This document shows positions 18,938 through 27,885 of a stretch of 38,289 nt of DNA, piece after piece. A model generated the notes under the pieces. That model ran no database searches. It was not told the DNA's origin and saw only the letters and a list, made by a program, of their open reading frames with translations. The stretch is from JBMFOH01 sp049969715 [NCBI: bacterium] (GTDB lineage Bacteria > DUMJ01). Numbering within the stretch: position 1 is the first letter of the stretch; each line of letters starts with the position of its first letter. The position numbers and the translations under genes are program-made. Location of the stretch: positions 1 through 38,289 of the forward strand of contig JBMFOH010000019.1 of assembly GCA_049969715.1 (NCBI GenBank), given 5' to 3'.

Positions 18938-19231
18938 ATGGAAAGTAAACCGATAGGGAACGTAAAAGAGAATATAACGGCATTAGTTGTAAATCCAAAG
19001 ACTAAACCTAAGTCTTTGGAGAAAAATACAGATAAGAACAGCAAGACAGAGAATTTTGAACTTGTTGATATGCACTTTAGATTCAAGATACATAAACCTA
19101 CCAATGAGATAATTGTTCAGATTATAGATACTGAAACAGGTGAGGTTGTTAGAGAGTTTCCTCCTGAGAAGATCTTAAATATGATTGCAGAATTTTTAAG
19201 GATATCAAATCTGATAGATAAAAAGGTGTAG
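18938..19231 (+). CDS. flaG: FlaG family flagellar protein
   Basis: 97 aa. The C-terminal FlaG motif is clear: LRFKIHKP-type strand (HFRFKIHKPTNEIIVQIID), TGEVVREFPPEKIL and a final helix. FlaG proteins are linked to control of filament length; the N-terminal 40 residues are a variable linker. First gene after the sigma-28-type promoter; its stop is 9 nt before the fliD ATG. Confidence 0.92.
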   Translation: MESKPIGNVKENITALVVNPKTKPKSLEKNTDKNSKTENFELVDMHFRFKIHKPTNEIIVQIIDTETGEVVREFPPEKILNMIAEFLRISNLIDKKV

Positions 19232-19240
19232 GTGATAGAA

Positions 19241-21298
19241 ATGGCTGATAGTTTGTTTAATGTATGGGGACTTGCTACAGGCTTAGATACCAAGAGCATA
19301 ATAGATGCACTTATGGCATCTGCCAAGGCACCAGTAACAAGGTATCAAAATGAACAGTTAGAGATTCGATGGAAAGAAGAGGCATGGAATGATGTAAAAA
19401 CAAAGCTCTCAACACTTCAGACTGTAATAGCAGGACTTACCAACAGAAGCAGTATTGTTACAAAAAAAGGAACATCAACAAATGAATCCATCCTTACAGC
19501 CTCTACCACTGGTGATGCCCCCCTCGGAAATTATACCTTTAATATCTCTAGTATAGCCAGTTCGCATACAGTCACTGGAAATGCCTATACCGGTCAGAGT
19601 GATAAGATTACATTTACTCAAGGATATATTACAATAAATGGGACTACTATCTCGGTTGGTACTCAGGCATCTCTCCTGGATATAGCCCAGGCGATAAATC
19701 AAGACGCTAATATTGGAAAGAGTGTATACGCTAGTGTAGTTCAGATATCTTCTAATGACTATAGACTAGTTGTTACATCTAGAAATACTGGGACCTCAAA
19801 TAGGATATGGTTTGGCACTACAAACAACGATGTTCTTCTTGCATTAGGGATATTGGGAAGGTCACAAAGCGATGTTCAAACCTCAGATACTACTCCTATA
19901 AATTTTTCTACAGGAGATATAACTATAAATGGAAAGACGATAAATGTGGGTACATCTGCATCGTTACAAAACATAGTAAATGTCATAAATACTGATCCTG
20001 ATATAAGTAGTAAGGTTAATGCCAGCATAGAGACAGACGGAACCAACTATAGACTCGTCCTTCTCTCCAATACTGGATCTATAGATAGTGTAGACTTCTC
20101 TGGTAGTAATGATGTCTTTGTCTCTCTTGGTGTATTAAATCCTAACGGTACTGTAAAATATCCTAATAATACTGGAGGAGCCTCTACCTTGCTTCCTACT
20201 GACCTTAAGTTTACAGTCTCTGGAATATCAGGGACTATCACTAGACAGTCTAACCAGGTTTCAGACCTATTTTCTGGGGTTACTCTAAATATAAAGAGTA
20301 CAGGTACTGCAGTACTTTCTATAGCATACGATACGAGCCAAGCCATTACTAATATCCAAAACTTTGTGACTGTATATAATGATACCATCACGTATATAAG
20401 AACAAAGCTTACTGAAGAGAGAGAGGAAGGTATCACCTTCTTAACTGATGAGGAAAAGGCAAAGATGACGAATTTTGAAATAGAACAGTATAATGATAAA
20501 CTTAAGATTGGACTTCTAAGGAATGATTCAACATTACAAGAGATAGAGGATCAATTAAGAAGTATAATATCCAGTACAGTAGATAGCACTCCAGGTGCCC
20601 CCTTATCTTCAAATATCCGTTCCTTAGAAGACATAGGGATCTCTTTAGGTAAACCTGGAGAGGTCTCTATAGATGATATATTGGCAGGTAGACTTCAGAT
20701 AGATTATGATGCCTTGAATAAAGCATTAACAGAGAATCCAGAGATTGTAGCGGACCTGCTCTCTAAAGCTAGTACATTTGTTCAGGACGAGGTACCTACA
20801 GGAAGTATAGATGGATCCAATACAACCTTTTATCTAAAGAATAAGCCTATCTCATATGACTTTCGGCCTATGGTTTATGCGGATGGAACATTACTTACCC
20901 AGGTATTTGGTAATACAAGTCCAAGCCCAGGACAGTTTAGGCTAGATTATACTACAGGGCAACTTATACTAGGTCAAGCTCCAACTACAAGCCTCAAGGT
21001 ATCATATGGATATACAACTACAGGAGATACTGCAGGAATAGCGGTAAGACTTAACAATACCCTGTCAAACTATACAAAAGATGTAACTGGCATTATCCCT
21101 TATACAATAAATAGCTTAGATAGTCAGTATAAAGAGCTAAATGAGCTTATCCAGGATACAAACCAGAGACTTTCTTTATATGAAGAAGACCTCATAAGAC
21201 AGTATGCTGCATTAGAAACTACTATAGCTACTCTCCAATCACAGAGTAATTTCATCTCTAGTTATGTATCAGGACTTCAAAAACAAGGAGGGAAATAA
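19241..21298 (+). CDS. fliD: Flagellar filament cap protein FliD
   Basis: 685 aa from ATG 19241 (AGGTGA just upstream); GTG 19232 is less likely. FliD_N starts with WGLATGLDTKSIIDALM, and FliD_C includes SDLFSGVTLNIKSTG and the terminal coiled coil (QYKELNELIQDTNQRLSLYE). Two copies of a roughly 80-residue beta-alpha-beta unit (about 123-205 and 220-297; YITINGTTISVG versus DITINGKTINVG) are flagellin_IN-like hypervariable repeats. A further insertion at about 515-592 (DGSNTTFYL, VYADGTLL, RLDYTTGQLIL) resembles a small beta domain often seen in phage tail and structural proteins. The cap guides flagellin folding at the filament tip and can act as an adhesin. Confidence 0.93.
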   Translation: MADSLFNVWGLATGLDTKSIIDALMASAKAPVTRYQNEQLEIRWKEEAWNDVKTKLSTLQTVIAGLTNRSSIVTKKGTSTNESILTASTTGDAPLGNYTFNISSIASSHTVTGNAYTGQSDKITFTQGYITINGTTISVGTQASLLDIAQAINQDANIGKSVYASVVQISSNDYRLVVTSRNTGTSNRIWFGTTNNDVLLALGILGRSQSDVQTSDTTPINFSTGDITINGKTINVGTSASLQNIVNVINTDPDISSKVNASIETDGTNYRLVLLSNTGSIDSVDFSGSNDVFVSLGVLNPNGTVKYPNNTGGASTLLPTDLKFTVSGISGTITRQSNQVSDLFSGVTLNIKSTGTAVLSIAYDTSQAITNIQNFVTVYNDTITYIRTKLTEEREEGITFLTDEEKAKMTNFEIEQYNDKLKIGLLRNDSTLQEIEDQLRSIISSTVDSTPGAPLSSNIRSLEDIGISLGKPGEVSIDDILAGRLQIDYDALNKALTENPEIVADLLSKASTFVQDEVPTGSIDGSNTTFYLKNKPISYDFRPMVYADGTLLTQVFGNTSPSPGQFRLDYTTGQLILGQAPTTSLKVSYGYTTTGDTAGIAVRLNNTLSNYTKDVTGIIPYTINSLDSQYKELNELIQDTNQRLSLYEEDLIRQYAALETTIATLQSQSNFISSYVSGLQKQGGK

Positions 21299-21673
21299 AT
21301 GGCAATAGTTAGTCCATATCAACAGTATGAAACTACTAAAATTCTTACAAGTACGCCTTTAGACAGGATAATATTACTCTACAGAAAGAGTATAAGGCTT
21401 TTAGAAGAGGCAGTAGAGGGGATAAAAGATAATGATGTTTTGCTTTTTAGTGAAGATATTTCCAAGGCTTGTAAGATCATAGAGTATCTATTAAGCGTCT
21501 TGGATATGGAAAATGGGAAGGAGATATCGGAGAACCTTTCAAGACTATATGACTATTTTATATATACATTGACTGTAAGTAATATGAGTAGAGATGTTAC
21601 AGGGGTAGAGAGGGTAAAAAACTTACTAGAAGGTTTACTCTCAGGATGGGAAAAGGTGAAGGAACTTGAGTAG
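21299..21673 (+). CDS. fliS: Flagellar export chaperone FliS
   Basis: 124 aa, all helical. Diagnostic YQQYETTKILTSTPLDRIILLYRKSIRLLEEA is split here into the N-terminal peptide (YQQYETT) and core helix (LIDLLYDGA-like, RIILLYRKSI). FliS binds flagellin's C-terminus and prevents early polymerisation. AAGGAGG lies 6 nt upstream of the ATG; directly follows fliD. Confidence 0.93.
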   Translation: MAIVSPYQQYETTKILTSTPLDRIILLYRKSIRLLEEAVEGIKDNDVLLFSEDISKACKIIEYLLSVLDMENGKEISENLSRLYDYFIYTLTVSNMSRDVTGVERVKNLLEGLLSGWEKVKELE

Positions 21674-21977
21674 AGAAGAACTTATCTCCAAAATCAATGA
21701 AATAGATGAGAATATTACTTCTATATTTGATCCATTAGAGATATCTCGACTTGTCATAGAAAGGGGTAAACTTATCTCCCTTATGCCAAAGGTAGCTCTT
21801 AGCAAAGAGGATAGCTTCAAGCTCCTAGAAGCTAATGAGAAGATAGCGCTTCATCTTAAAAAAATAGAGCTAGAGCTAGAAAGAAGGAGTAGGAACCTTT
21901 TCTATTCCTCAAGACTAATAAAGAGTTATTATAATCTATATAGGACCAAGGGCGCCTTACTAAGCGGAGAAGGGTAA
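21666..21977 (+). CDS. FliT-like small flagellar chaperone (by position)
   Basis: 103 aa, helical and charged (ISKINEIDENITSIF; LIERGKLISLM-type; EANEKIALHLKKIELELERR). It overlaps fliS by 8 bp and starts at TTG 21666 with GGTGAAGGA upstream. Position after fliS and helical composition match FliT, the chaperone for FliD, but the sequence is too divergent for me to assign confidently. Confidence 0.6.
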   Translation: MSREELISKINEIDENITSIFDPLEISRLVIERGKLISLMPKVALSKEDSFKLLEANEKIALHLKKIELELERRSRNLFYSSRLIKSYYNLYRTKGALLSGEG

Positions 21978-22000
21978 AACGCTAAGAGAACCATCAAGAA

Positions 22001-23584
22001 TTAGTTATCCTCTTCTGTGGAGTTACTTTTTCCTTTTCCAGCGATATTTATCGTAAGTTTGTCAGGGCTTCTGACAAGTTGTGCCTTAAGCTCGTCAATA
22101 TTATCAAAAAATTTACTGTATCCACTTGGAAATACTAGGGCTATCCTATCATCCCTTCTTTCTATAGTGGGAGTTGCCTTTGCCCTCTCTATCCTTATTA
22201 CTTCTTGCCTCTCTGCCTGAGGCGTAATCCATGTAGGAGTTGAAAGTGGATCAAAGCCTTCCCCATTATTCGGTTTCCAGACAACTCGACTTGTCTTTAA
22301 TGCATTAAAGAGATGATCTCTTGCCTCTGCCTCTCCATGCACTAGAATGAGTGAATAACTTGGGAACCTGGCTAGAAAATTCTGTAAACTTCCACTATCT
22401 GCATGAGCACTCAGCTTATACTGGTCGATCTGGCAGAGGATAGGAATCTCTTCACCATTTATCATAATCATATCACCCTGTTTTAATTCCAAAAGTTTCC
22501 TTCCTGGAGCATCCTCATCTTGATATCCAACAAAAAATACTGCCGAGTTCTCTTCCTGCAAGATACTTCTTGCATAGATAGGGGATACACCACCAGTGAG
22601 CATACCACTTGAGGCAATGATAATAGAGGGTCTAGTATCCTTTACAATTGACCTTCTTTTACTTGATGATGAGACAATAACTACTGGGTCTCTTAAAAAT
22701 GGGTCCTGACGACTATTCATAATGAAACTCTTTAATCTTTCTGGAAGATAATTCCCTAGGTCTGTATAAGCCTGAGTGATAGTTCTAACGAGCCCATCTA
22801 TATAAATGGGTAAACCAGGAGGTAACTCCCTATTGGTAATTGCACTTAAAAGTATAAGGATAATTTCCTGGGACCTCCCTAAGGCAAAGGAAGGGATGAG
22901 AATCCTTCCACCCTTAGCTAGGATCGATTTTATAGCCATAATAAAGGCACGAATCTCATCCCTTCTTGATGGAAGGAGTATATTGCCATATGTACTTTCA
23001 GAAATAACAAAATCTAACTGAGTTACTTCTTCAGGAAGAACTGCACTCTCTACTGTATACTGATTGGTAATGGAGATATCTCCAGTATATAAGAATCTGT
23101 AACCTTCAAAGTTTATTATGTAGTAGCAGGCACCTAAGATGTGACCAGCTCTTCTAGGGATAAATCTGATGCCATTAAAATCAACCATCTCATCAAAGGG
23201 GATTTCCTTTATACTATCTGTACATTCCATCACATCATCTATACCAAAGAGACTAACCCCCTGCTGTTCTCCTATTTTTACCATATCTAAGAGCATAAGC
23301 TTCGAGAGTTCTTTTGTTGGTTTTGTGGCAAAGATTTCTGCATCGGGAAACATCTTATGAATAATAGGTAATGCCCCTATATGGTCTATGTGAGCATGGG
23401 TAATAAGGACTATATCAACCTTCAAGTCCTTTAATCTATGAACCTCAGGTAACGATGCTTCTCCTACCTCTTTCACCCTTATTCCACAGTCCATAAGAAT
23501 ACCTCTCTCCCCACTACCAATATAGTATGAGGAGGCACCTACCTCATTTGCTCCACCTAAAGGAAGAAATTGAAGTGTACTCAT
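22001..23584 (-). CDS. MBL-fold beta-CASP ribonuclease
   Basis: 527 aa. The metallo-beta-lactamase metal motif THAHIDHIG is at 62-70, followed by GHILGACYY and FLYTGDIS. The beta-CASP domain carries FVISESTYG, ILIPSFALGRSQE and IIIASSGMLTGG. SAHADSGSL and LVHGE complete the site. This is the CPSF73/Ysh1-like group of RNA nucleases, rather than RNase J; expected to process or degrade RNA. A C-terminal extension (about 430-527) is less conserved. Convergent with the fliT-like gene (23-nt gap); promoter at 23625-23653. Confidence 0.92.
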   Translation of the reverse strand: MSTLQFLPLGGANEVGASSYYIGSGERGILMDCGIRVKEVGEASLPEVHRLKDLKVDIVLITHAHIDHIGALPIIHKMFPDAEIFATKPTKELSKLMLLDMVKIGEQQGVSLFGIDDVMECTDSIKEIPFDEMVDFNGIRFIPRRAGHILGACYYIINFEGYRFLYTGDISITNQYTVESAVLPEEVTQLDFVISESTYGNILLPSRRDEIRAFIMAIKSILAKGGRILIPSFALGRSQEIILILLSAITNRELPPGLPIYIDGLVRTITQAYTDLGNYLPERLKSFIMNSRQDPFLRDPVVIVSSSSKRRSIVKDTRPSIIIASSGMLTGGVSPIYARSILQEENSAVFFVGYQDEDAPGRKLLELKQGDMIMINGEEIPILCQIDQYKLSAHADSGSLQNFLARFPSYSLILVHGEAEARDHLFNALKTSRVVWKPNNGEGFDPLSTPTWITPQAERQEVIRIERAKATPTIERRDDRIALVFPSGYSKFFDNIDELKAQLVRSPDKLTINIAGKGKSNSTEEDN

Positions 23585-23616
23585 CTCTTATACTTAAGAC
23601 TCCTTTTACTCTTATC

Positions 23617-23630
23617 TATCCTATAGGATA
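23617..23630. promoter_or_regulatory. 14-bp perfect palindrome over the -10 of the beta-CASP gene
   Basis: TATCCTATAGGATA is a perfect palindrome. Its upstream half forms the minus-strand -10 (23630-23625, TATCCT), so a dimeric repressor bound here would block the beta-CASP gene. Confidence 0.45.
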
Positions 23631-23653
23631 TTAGATTTTACAGGTTTTGTCAA
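23625..23653 (-). promoter_or_regulatory. Promoter of the beta-CASP ribonuclease gene
   Basis: On the minus strand a perfect TTGACA (23653-23648), a 17-bp spacer and TATCCT (23630-23625). The start would be near 23618 and the leader about 35 nt long. Confidence 0.7.
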
Positions 23654-23666
23654 TTTCCCTTTGCAG

Positions 23667-23695
23667 TTGCATAAAAGTCCTTCTCTTTGTATAAT
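23667..23695 (+). promoter_or_regulatory. Promoter of the arginine operon
   Basis: TTGCAT (23667-23672), a 17-bp spacer and TATAAT (23690-23695), 30 nt before argG. It faces away from the beta-CASP promoter. No clear ARG-box pair (TGAATAATTATTCA-like) is seen. Confidence 0.65.
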
Positions 23696-23724
23696 TAACT
23701 AGATTAAATTTTTGGAGGGAAGAG

Positions 23725-24924
23725 ATGGCAAGAAGAGTAGTTTTAGCCTATTCAGGAGGTCTTGATACTTCTGTTGCTATAAAGTGGATCCAAGAAAGGT
23801 ACAATGCCGAGGTGATAACCCTTACCCTTGACCTTGGTCAGCCTATAGACCTTGAAGCAGTAAGAAAGAAGGCTCTAGATATAGGTGCAGTTGACGCAGT
23901 AGTGGTGGATGCAAAGGAGGTATTTGTCAACCATTATATAAAGAGGGTGATAAAAGCTAATGCACTATATGAGGATAAGTATCCTCTCTCTACATCTATC
24001 TCTAGACCATTGATAGCAAGAGAGCTTGTAAAGGTAGCTAAGAATTATAATGCAGATGCAATAGCCCATGGGTGTACAGGAAAGGGGAATGACCAGGTAA
24101 GGATAGAGGTATCAGTAAGGGCGCTAGACCCTGACTTAGAGATAATTGCTCCTATAAGAGAGTGGGGTTTTTCTAGAGAGGAAGAGATAGATTATGCCGC
24201 TGCTCATAATATTCCTGTCCCTGTTACCAAGAAATCTCCATACAGTATAGACGAAAACCTGTGGGGAAGGAGTATAGAATCAGGAATATTAGAGGACTTA
24301 AAGGTAGAACCACCAGAAGAGCCATTTGTCTGGACAAAATCCCCTGTTTCTGCCCCTGATAAGCCAGAGTATGTAGAGATAGAATTTGATAGAGGTATCC
24401 CTATTGCGTTAAATGGTACACAACTTTCCCTAAGAGAGATTATAGAGGCATTAAATAGTCTAGGAGGAATGCATGGAATAGGAAGGGTAGACCTGATAGA
24501 AGACAGACTGGTGGGTATAAAGTCTAGGGAGGTCTATGAGGTACCAGCTGCAACTATCATCATCTATGCTCATAAAGAGCTAGAACATCTCGTTATGGAG
24601 AGAAATTTAATAATGCTGAAATCCTACCTTGAGAAGGAGTATTCAAAGTTACTCTATGATGGGTTGTGGTTTTCTCATACAAGAGAGGCATTAGAGGCAT
24701 TTTTTGATACCACCCAGGAGGTTGTTAGTGGAACTGTTACTTTAAAGCTCTATAAAGGGAATATAATAGTAGCAAAGAGAAACTCTCCATTCTCCCTCTA
24801 TGAAAGGGCACTTGCTACTTATGAAAAGGGAGATATCTTTGATCAGAAAAAGGCAGAAGGTTTTATCTATGTATGGGGATTACCTCTTAGTGCCTCTGCT
24901 AGAAAGAGAGGGAAGAGACCTTGA
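23725..24924 (+). CDS. argG: Argininosuccinate synthase
   Basis: 399 aa, normal length. N-type ATP pyrophosphatase loop AYSGGLDTSV at 8-17, then HGCTGKGNDQVR and DENLWGRS. It joins citrulline and aspartate using ATP. ATG 23725 has GGAGGGAAGAG upstream. First gene of an eight-gene arginine/carbamoyl-phosphate operon plus an appended aminotransferase; the stop overlaps argC by 4 bp. Confidence 0.97.
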   Translation: MARRVVLAYSGGLDTSVAIKWIQERYNAEVITLTLDLGQPIDLEAVRKKALDIGAVDAVVVDAKEVFVNHYIKRVIKANALYEDKYPLSTSISRPLIARELVKVAKNYNADAIAHGCTGKGNDQVRIEVSVRALDPDLEIIAPIREWGFSREEEIDYAAAHNIPVPVTKKSPYSIDENLWGRSIESGILEDLKVEPPEEPFVWTKSPVSAPDKPEYVEIEFDRGIPIALNGTQLSLREIIEALNSLGGMHGIGRVDLIEDRLVGIKSREVYEVPAATIIIYAHKELEHLVMERNLIMLKSYLEKEYSKLLYDGLWFSHTREALEAFFDTTQEVVSGTVTLKLYKGNIIVAKRNSPFSLYERALATYEKGDIFDQKKAEGFIYVWGLPLSASARKRGKRP

Positions 24925-25961
24925 TCAAGGTAGCTATCTGGGGGACTACAGGTTATACTGGACTAGAACTTATTAGACTTCTTCTAAATCATCCAGAGGT
25001 TAAGGTGACAAGGTTGTTTAGCCATACCTATTCTGGGGAAAAGTTTAGTGTAATCTATCCCCATATAGAGAGGTTTGCTCCTATTAATCTTACAAGTGAG
25101 GAAGAGTTCGAAAGGATAAAGGAGGAAGAGTTTGACCTTGCCTTCCTTGCACTTCCATCAGGATTTAGTGTAGAGAAGGCTTCCCTTTTAGTGAATTCAG
25201 GAAAGAAGGTTATAGACCTGAGTTCTGATTTTAGACTGAAGGACCTGAAAGATTATGAAACCTGGTATAACTTTACCCATCCCTATCCTGAACTTGTTAG
25301 AGAGGCAGTGTATGGATTGCCAGAACTTAATAGAGAAAAGGTCAAAGATGCTAGACTTGTGGCTAATCCCGGATGCTACCCTACAAGTTTTCTTATCGGG
25401 ATAGCTCCAATCTTAAAGGAAGACCTACTAAGTACTAGATGGTTGTATGTGGATTCAAAATCCGGTACATCTGGAGCTGGAAGAAAAGGGTCTACAGATA
25501 TGAGTTTTTCAGAGATGGAAGGGGCTCTAAAGCCATATAATGTAGGAAGGCATAGACATATTCCAGAGATGGAACAGGAGGCTAGCCTTCTGGCAAGAAA
25601 TAGCATAAAGGTTGCCTTTACCCCTTCTCTAGCACCAATATCAAGAGGGATACTTACCACTATCTATGCCACAATAAGAGAAAGGATAGATATAGATTCT
25701 CTGTATAAAAAGTACCTAGATTTCTATAGGGATGACTACTTTGTCCGTATCTTACCTATAGGTACGTTCCCTTCCACTAAATCTGTTAGGGGTTCCAACT
25801 TCTGTGATATAGGTCTATCGGTGCAAGAAGAGACGGTGATAGTTACAGTAGCTATAGATAACCTTATGAAGGGGGCGTCAGGACAGGCGATTCAAAATAT
25901 GAATATAATGTATAATCTTCCAGAAAATCTTGGGCTCAATATAGCCCCTCTTTTCCCATGA
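24921..25961 (+). CDS. argC: N-acetyl-gamma-glutamyl-phosphate reductase
   Basis: 346 aa. NADP motif WGTTGYTGLELIRLL at the N-terminus; catalytic C152 in NPGCYPTS; GTSGAGRKG and PHIPEME-like RHRHIPEME blocks present. It reduces N-acetylglutamyl phosphate to the semialdehyde. The start is TTG at 24921 with GAGGGAAGAG upstream, overlapping the argG stop (TTGA). Confidence 0.97.
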   Translation: MIKVAIWGTTGYTGLELIRLLLNHPEVKVTRLFSHTYSGEKFSVIYPHIERFAPINLTSEEEFERIKEEEFDLAFLALPSGFSVEKASLLVNSGKKVIDLSSDFRLKDLKDYETWYNFTHPYPELVREAVYGLPELNREKVKDARLVANPGCYPTSFLIGIAPILKEDLLSTRWLYVDSKSGTSGAGRKGSTDMSFSEMEGALKPYNVGRHRHIPEMEQEASLLARNSIKVAFTPSLAPISRGILTTIYATIRERIDIDSLYKKYLDFYRDDYFVRILPIGTFPSTKSVRGSNFCDIGLSVQEETVIVTVAIDNLMKGASGQAIQNMNIMYNLPENLGLNIAPLFP

Positions 25962-27145
25962 GTATTACATTCCCTAGAGGGTTTCTAGCTAATGGAGTAT
26001 CTGCAGGGATAAAGAAGGAAGGTCTAGATGTAGGCTTTTTGATGAGTGAGGTAGCGGCTACTGCTAGTGGACTGTTTACAACGAACCAGGTAAAGGCAGT
26101 ACCTGTACTTATCACTATGGAACACATAAAAAGAGGAGTATTAAAAGGCATTATAGCGAATAGTGGATGCGCTAATGCCTGTACTGGGAAACAGGGTTTT
26201 ATAGATGTTGAAAAACTTCTCAACGCTCTTTCTTCTAGTCTAAATGAAAGTGTAGAAAGCTTTGGGGTAGCATCTACTGGAGTTATAGGAAAGAGGTTGG
26301 AAGTAGAGAGGATTATTGATAAGATCCCCCTTCTGGTGGGAGGATTATCTAAGGAAGGAGGAATACTATTTGAAAGGTCAATACTTACCACAGACAGGGT
26401 TGTAAAAGAGATGTATACCTCCTTTATGGTGAGGAATACGGTAGTAAGGATAGGAGCATGTGCCAAAGGTTCTGGCATGATCCATCCTAATATGGCTACA
26501 CTTCTTAGTTTTATAACTACAGACATAGATATAGATAACACCCTCCTTCATCTAGCATTAAAAGAGGCTATAGATGTCTCTTTAAATGCTGTTACTGTAG
26601 ATAAAGATACTAGTACAAATGATACTGTAATTATAATGGCAAATGGAATGGCTAGAAATAAGAAGATAGGGAGCTCTCAAGAGAAGGAGTTTCTTCTTTT
26701 TAAAGAGGCTTTAAAAGAGGTTATGATAGAGATTGCTCGTAAGATAGCCCAAGATGGAGAAGGTGCCACTAAGCTTATTGAGGTGGAGGTTGATGGAGCT
26801 ATAGATGAATCTACTGCAAGGAGAATGGCAAGGGCTGTTGTTGGTAGTAATCTGTTTAAGGCTGCCATCTGGGGAAAAGAGATAAATTGGGGAAGAATAA
26901 TAAGTGCCCTAGGGGCAAATTCTGACCCTTTTGATCCAGAAGAGGTAAAGATATATATCGGAAGTATAAAGGTAGTAGAGGATGGCGTAGGGATTGATTT
27001 TGATAAGGATAAGGTATTGGAGATCTTAGATAGTAAGGAGGTGTCAGTTAGAATCATAGTTGGAGATGGCTCTGCCTCTGGAAAAGCATGGGGGTGTGAC
27101 CTCACTCCAGACTATGTATATATTAACGGAAGTTATCTTTCATGA
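25958..27145 (+). CDS. argJ: Glutamate N-acetyltransferase / amino-acid acetyltransferase ArgJ
   Basis: 395 aa. Self-cleavage site before T181 in MATLLSF, which becomes the nucleophile of the beta chain; N-terminal ANSGCANACTG and SSTGVIG-like (ASTGVIGK) oxyanion blocks; C-terminal GRIISALGANS. ArgJ recycles the acetyl group from acetylornithine to glutamate, and many thermophilic ArgJ are bifunctional and can also use acetyl-CoA; that would explain the lack of argA here. The ATG overlaps the argC stop. Confidence 0.96.
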   Translation: MSITFPRGFLANGVSAGIKKEGLDVGFLMSEVAATASGLFTTNQVKAVPVLITMEHIKRGVLKGIIANSGCANACTGKQGFIDVEKLLNALSSSLNESVESFGVASTGVIGKRLEVERIIDKIPLLVGGLSKEGGILFERSILTTDRVVKEMYTSFMVRNTVVRIGACAKGSGMIHPNMATLLSFITTDIDIDNTLLHLALKEAIDVSLNAVTVDKDTSTNDTVIIMANGMARNKKIGSSQEKEFLLFKEALKEVMIEIARKIAQDGEGATKLIEVEVDGAIDESTARRMARAVVGSNLFKAAIWGKEINWGRIISALGANSDPFDPEEVKIYIGSIKVVEDGVGIDFDKDKVLEILDSKEVSVRIIVGDGSASGKAWGCDLTPDYVYINGSYLS

Positions 27146-27885
27146 GCTCGGTTATAAAGTTAGGTGGAAGTATAGCAGAAAATCTATCAGCTTTAGAAAA
27201 GACAATAAGGGGTATAAAGGGGATAATTAATGATAAGCCATTCGTCCTAGTGCATGGGGGAGGCAAACAGATAACTAATTTTCTCTCTGAGCTTGGCATA
27301 GAAACATACTTTATAGAAGGAGAACGTTATACCGATAGGAAAACGATGGAGGTAGTAGAGATGGTTTTAAGTGGTCTTGTCAATAAGCAGATCACTAGTC
27401 TCCTCTGTCATATGGGGATTAATGCATTAGGTATAAGTGGAAGAGACCTAGGGCTTATAGTAGCAAAACGAAAGACTGAACTTGGATTTGTAGGGGAGGT
27501 GAAGAGGATAAATGTATCACCTTTACAGAAGCTACTTGATATAGGTTTTACTGTAGTTCTTTCCCCTGTGTCAGAGACAGAAGATGGTCTCCCCTGTAAT
27601 GTAAATGCAGATTTTGTAGCTATAGAGATAGGTAAAGCCCTTAAGACAGAAAAACTTCTTCTCTTTACAGATGTTTCTGGCATAATGGATAGCAATAAGA
27701 ATGTTATCCCTGAACTTGATATAGAGAGGGCGAAATCTCTTATAGAAAAGGGTATAATAAAAGAAGGGATGATACCAAAGACTAAGTCTAGCATAGAAGC
27801 GATTATCTCTGGGGTAAAAGAGGTATGGATAGGTAACAATATCAATCAAGGCACAGTGATAAAGAGGAGTAAAGATGGACCTTAA
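27142..27885 (+). CDS. argB: Acetylglutamate kinase
   Basis: 247 aa, the short form lacking the N-terminal helix found in arginine-inhibited hexameric enzymes, so it may be insensitive to arginine (inference). IKLGGSI and LVHGGGKQI phosphate loops, GISGRD, NADFVA and KTKSSIEAI-type C-terminal residues (IPKTKSSIEA) are present. ATG overlaps argJ stop by 4 bp. Confidence 0.95.
   Translation: MSSVIKLGGSIAENLSALEKTIRGIKGIINDKPFVLVHGGGKQITNFLSELGIETYFIEGERYTDRKTMEVVEMVLSGLVNKQITSLLCHMGINALGISGRDLGLIVAKRKTELGFVGEVKRINVSPLQKLLDIGFTVVLSPVSETEDGLPCNVNADFVAIEIGKALKTEKLLLFTDVSGIMDSNKNVIPELDIERAKSLIEKGIIKEGMIPKTKSSIEAIISGVKEVWIGNNINQGTVIKRSKDGP

Noticed and set aside
23686-23702. ARG box near the argG -10 (TGTATAATTAACTA)
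   Set aside because: Only a loose half-match that is explained by the TATAAT itself; no second box found.
25936-26541. 201-codon minus-strand frame opposite argJ
   Set aside because: Antisense shadow of a strongly conserved enzyme gene.
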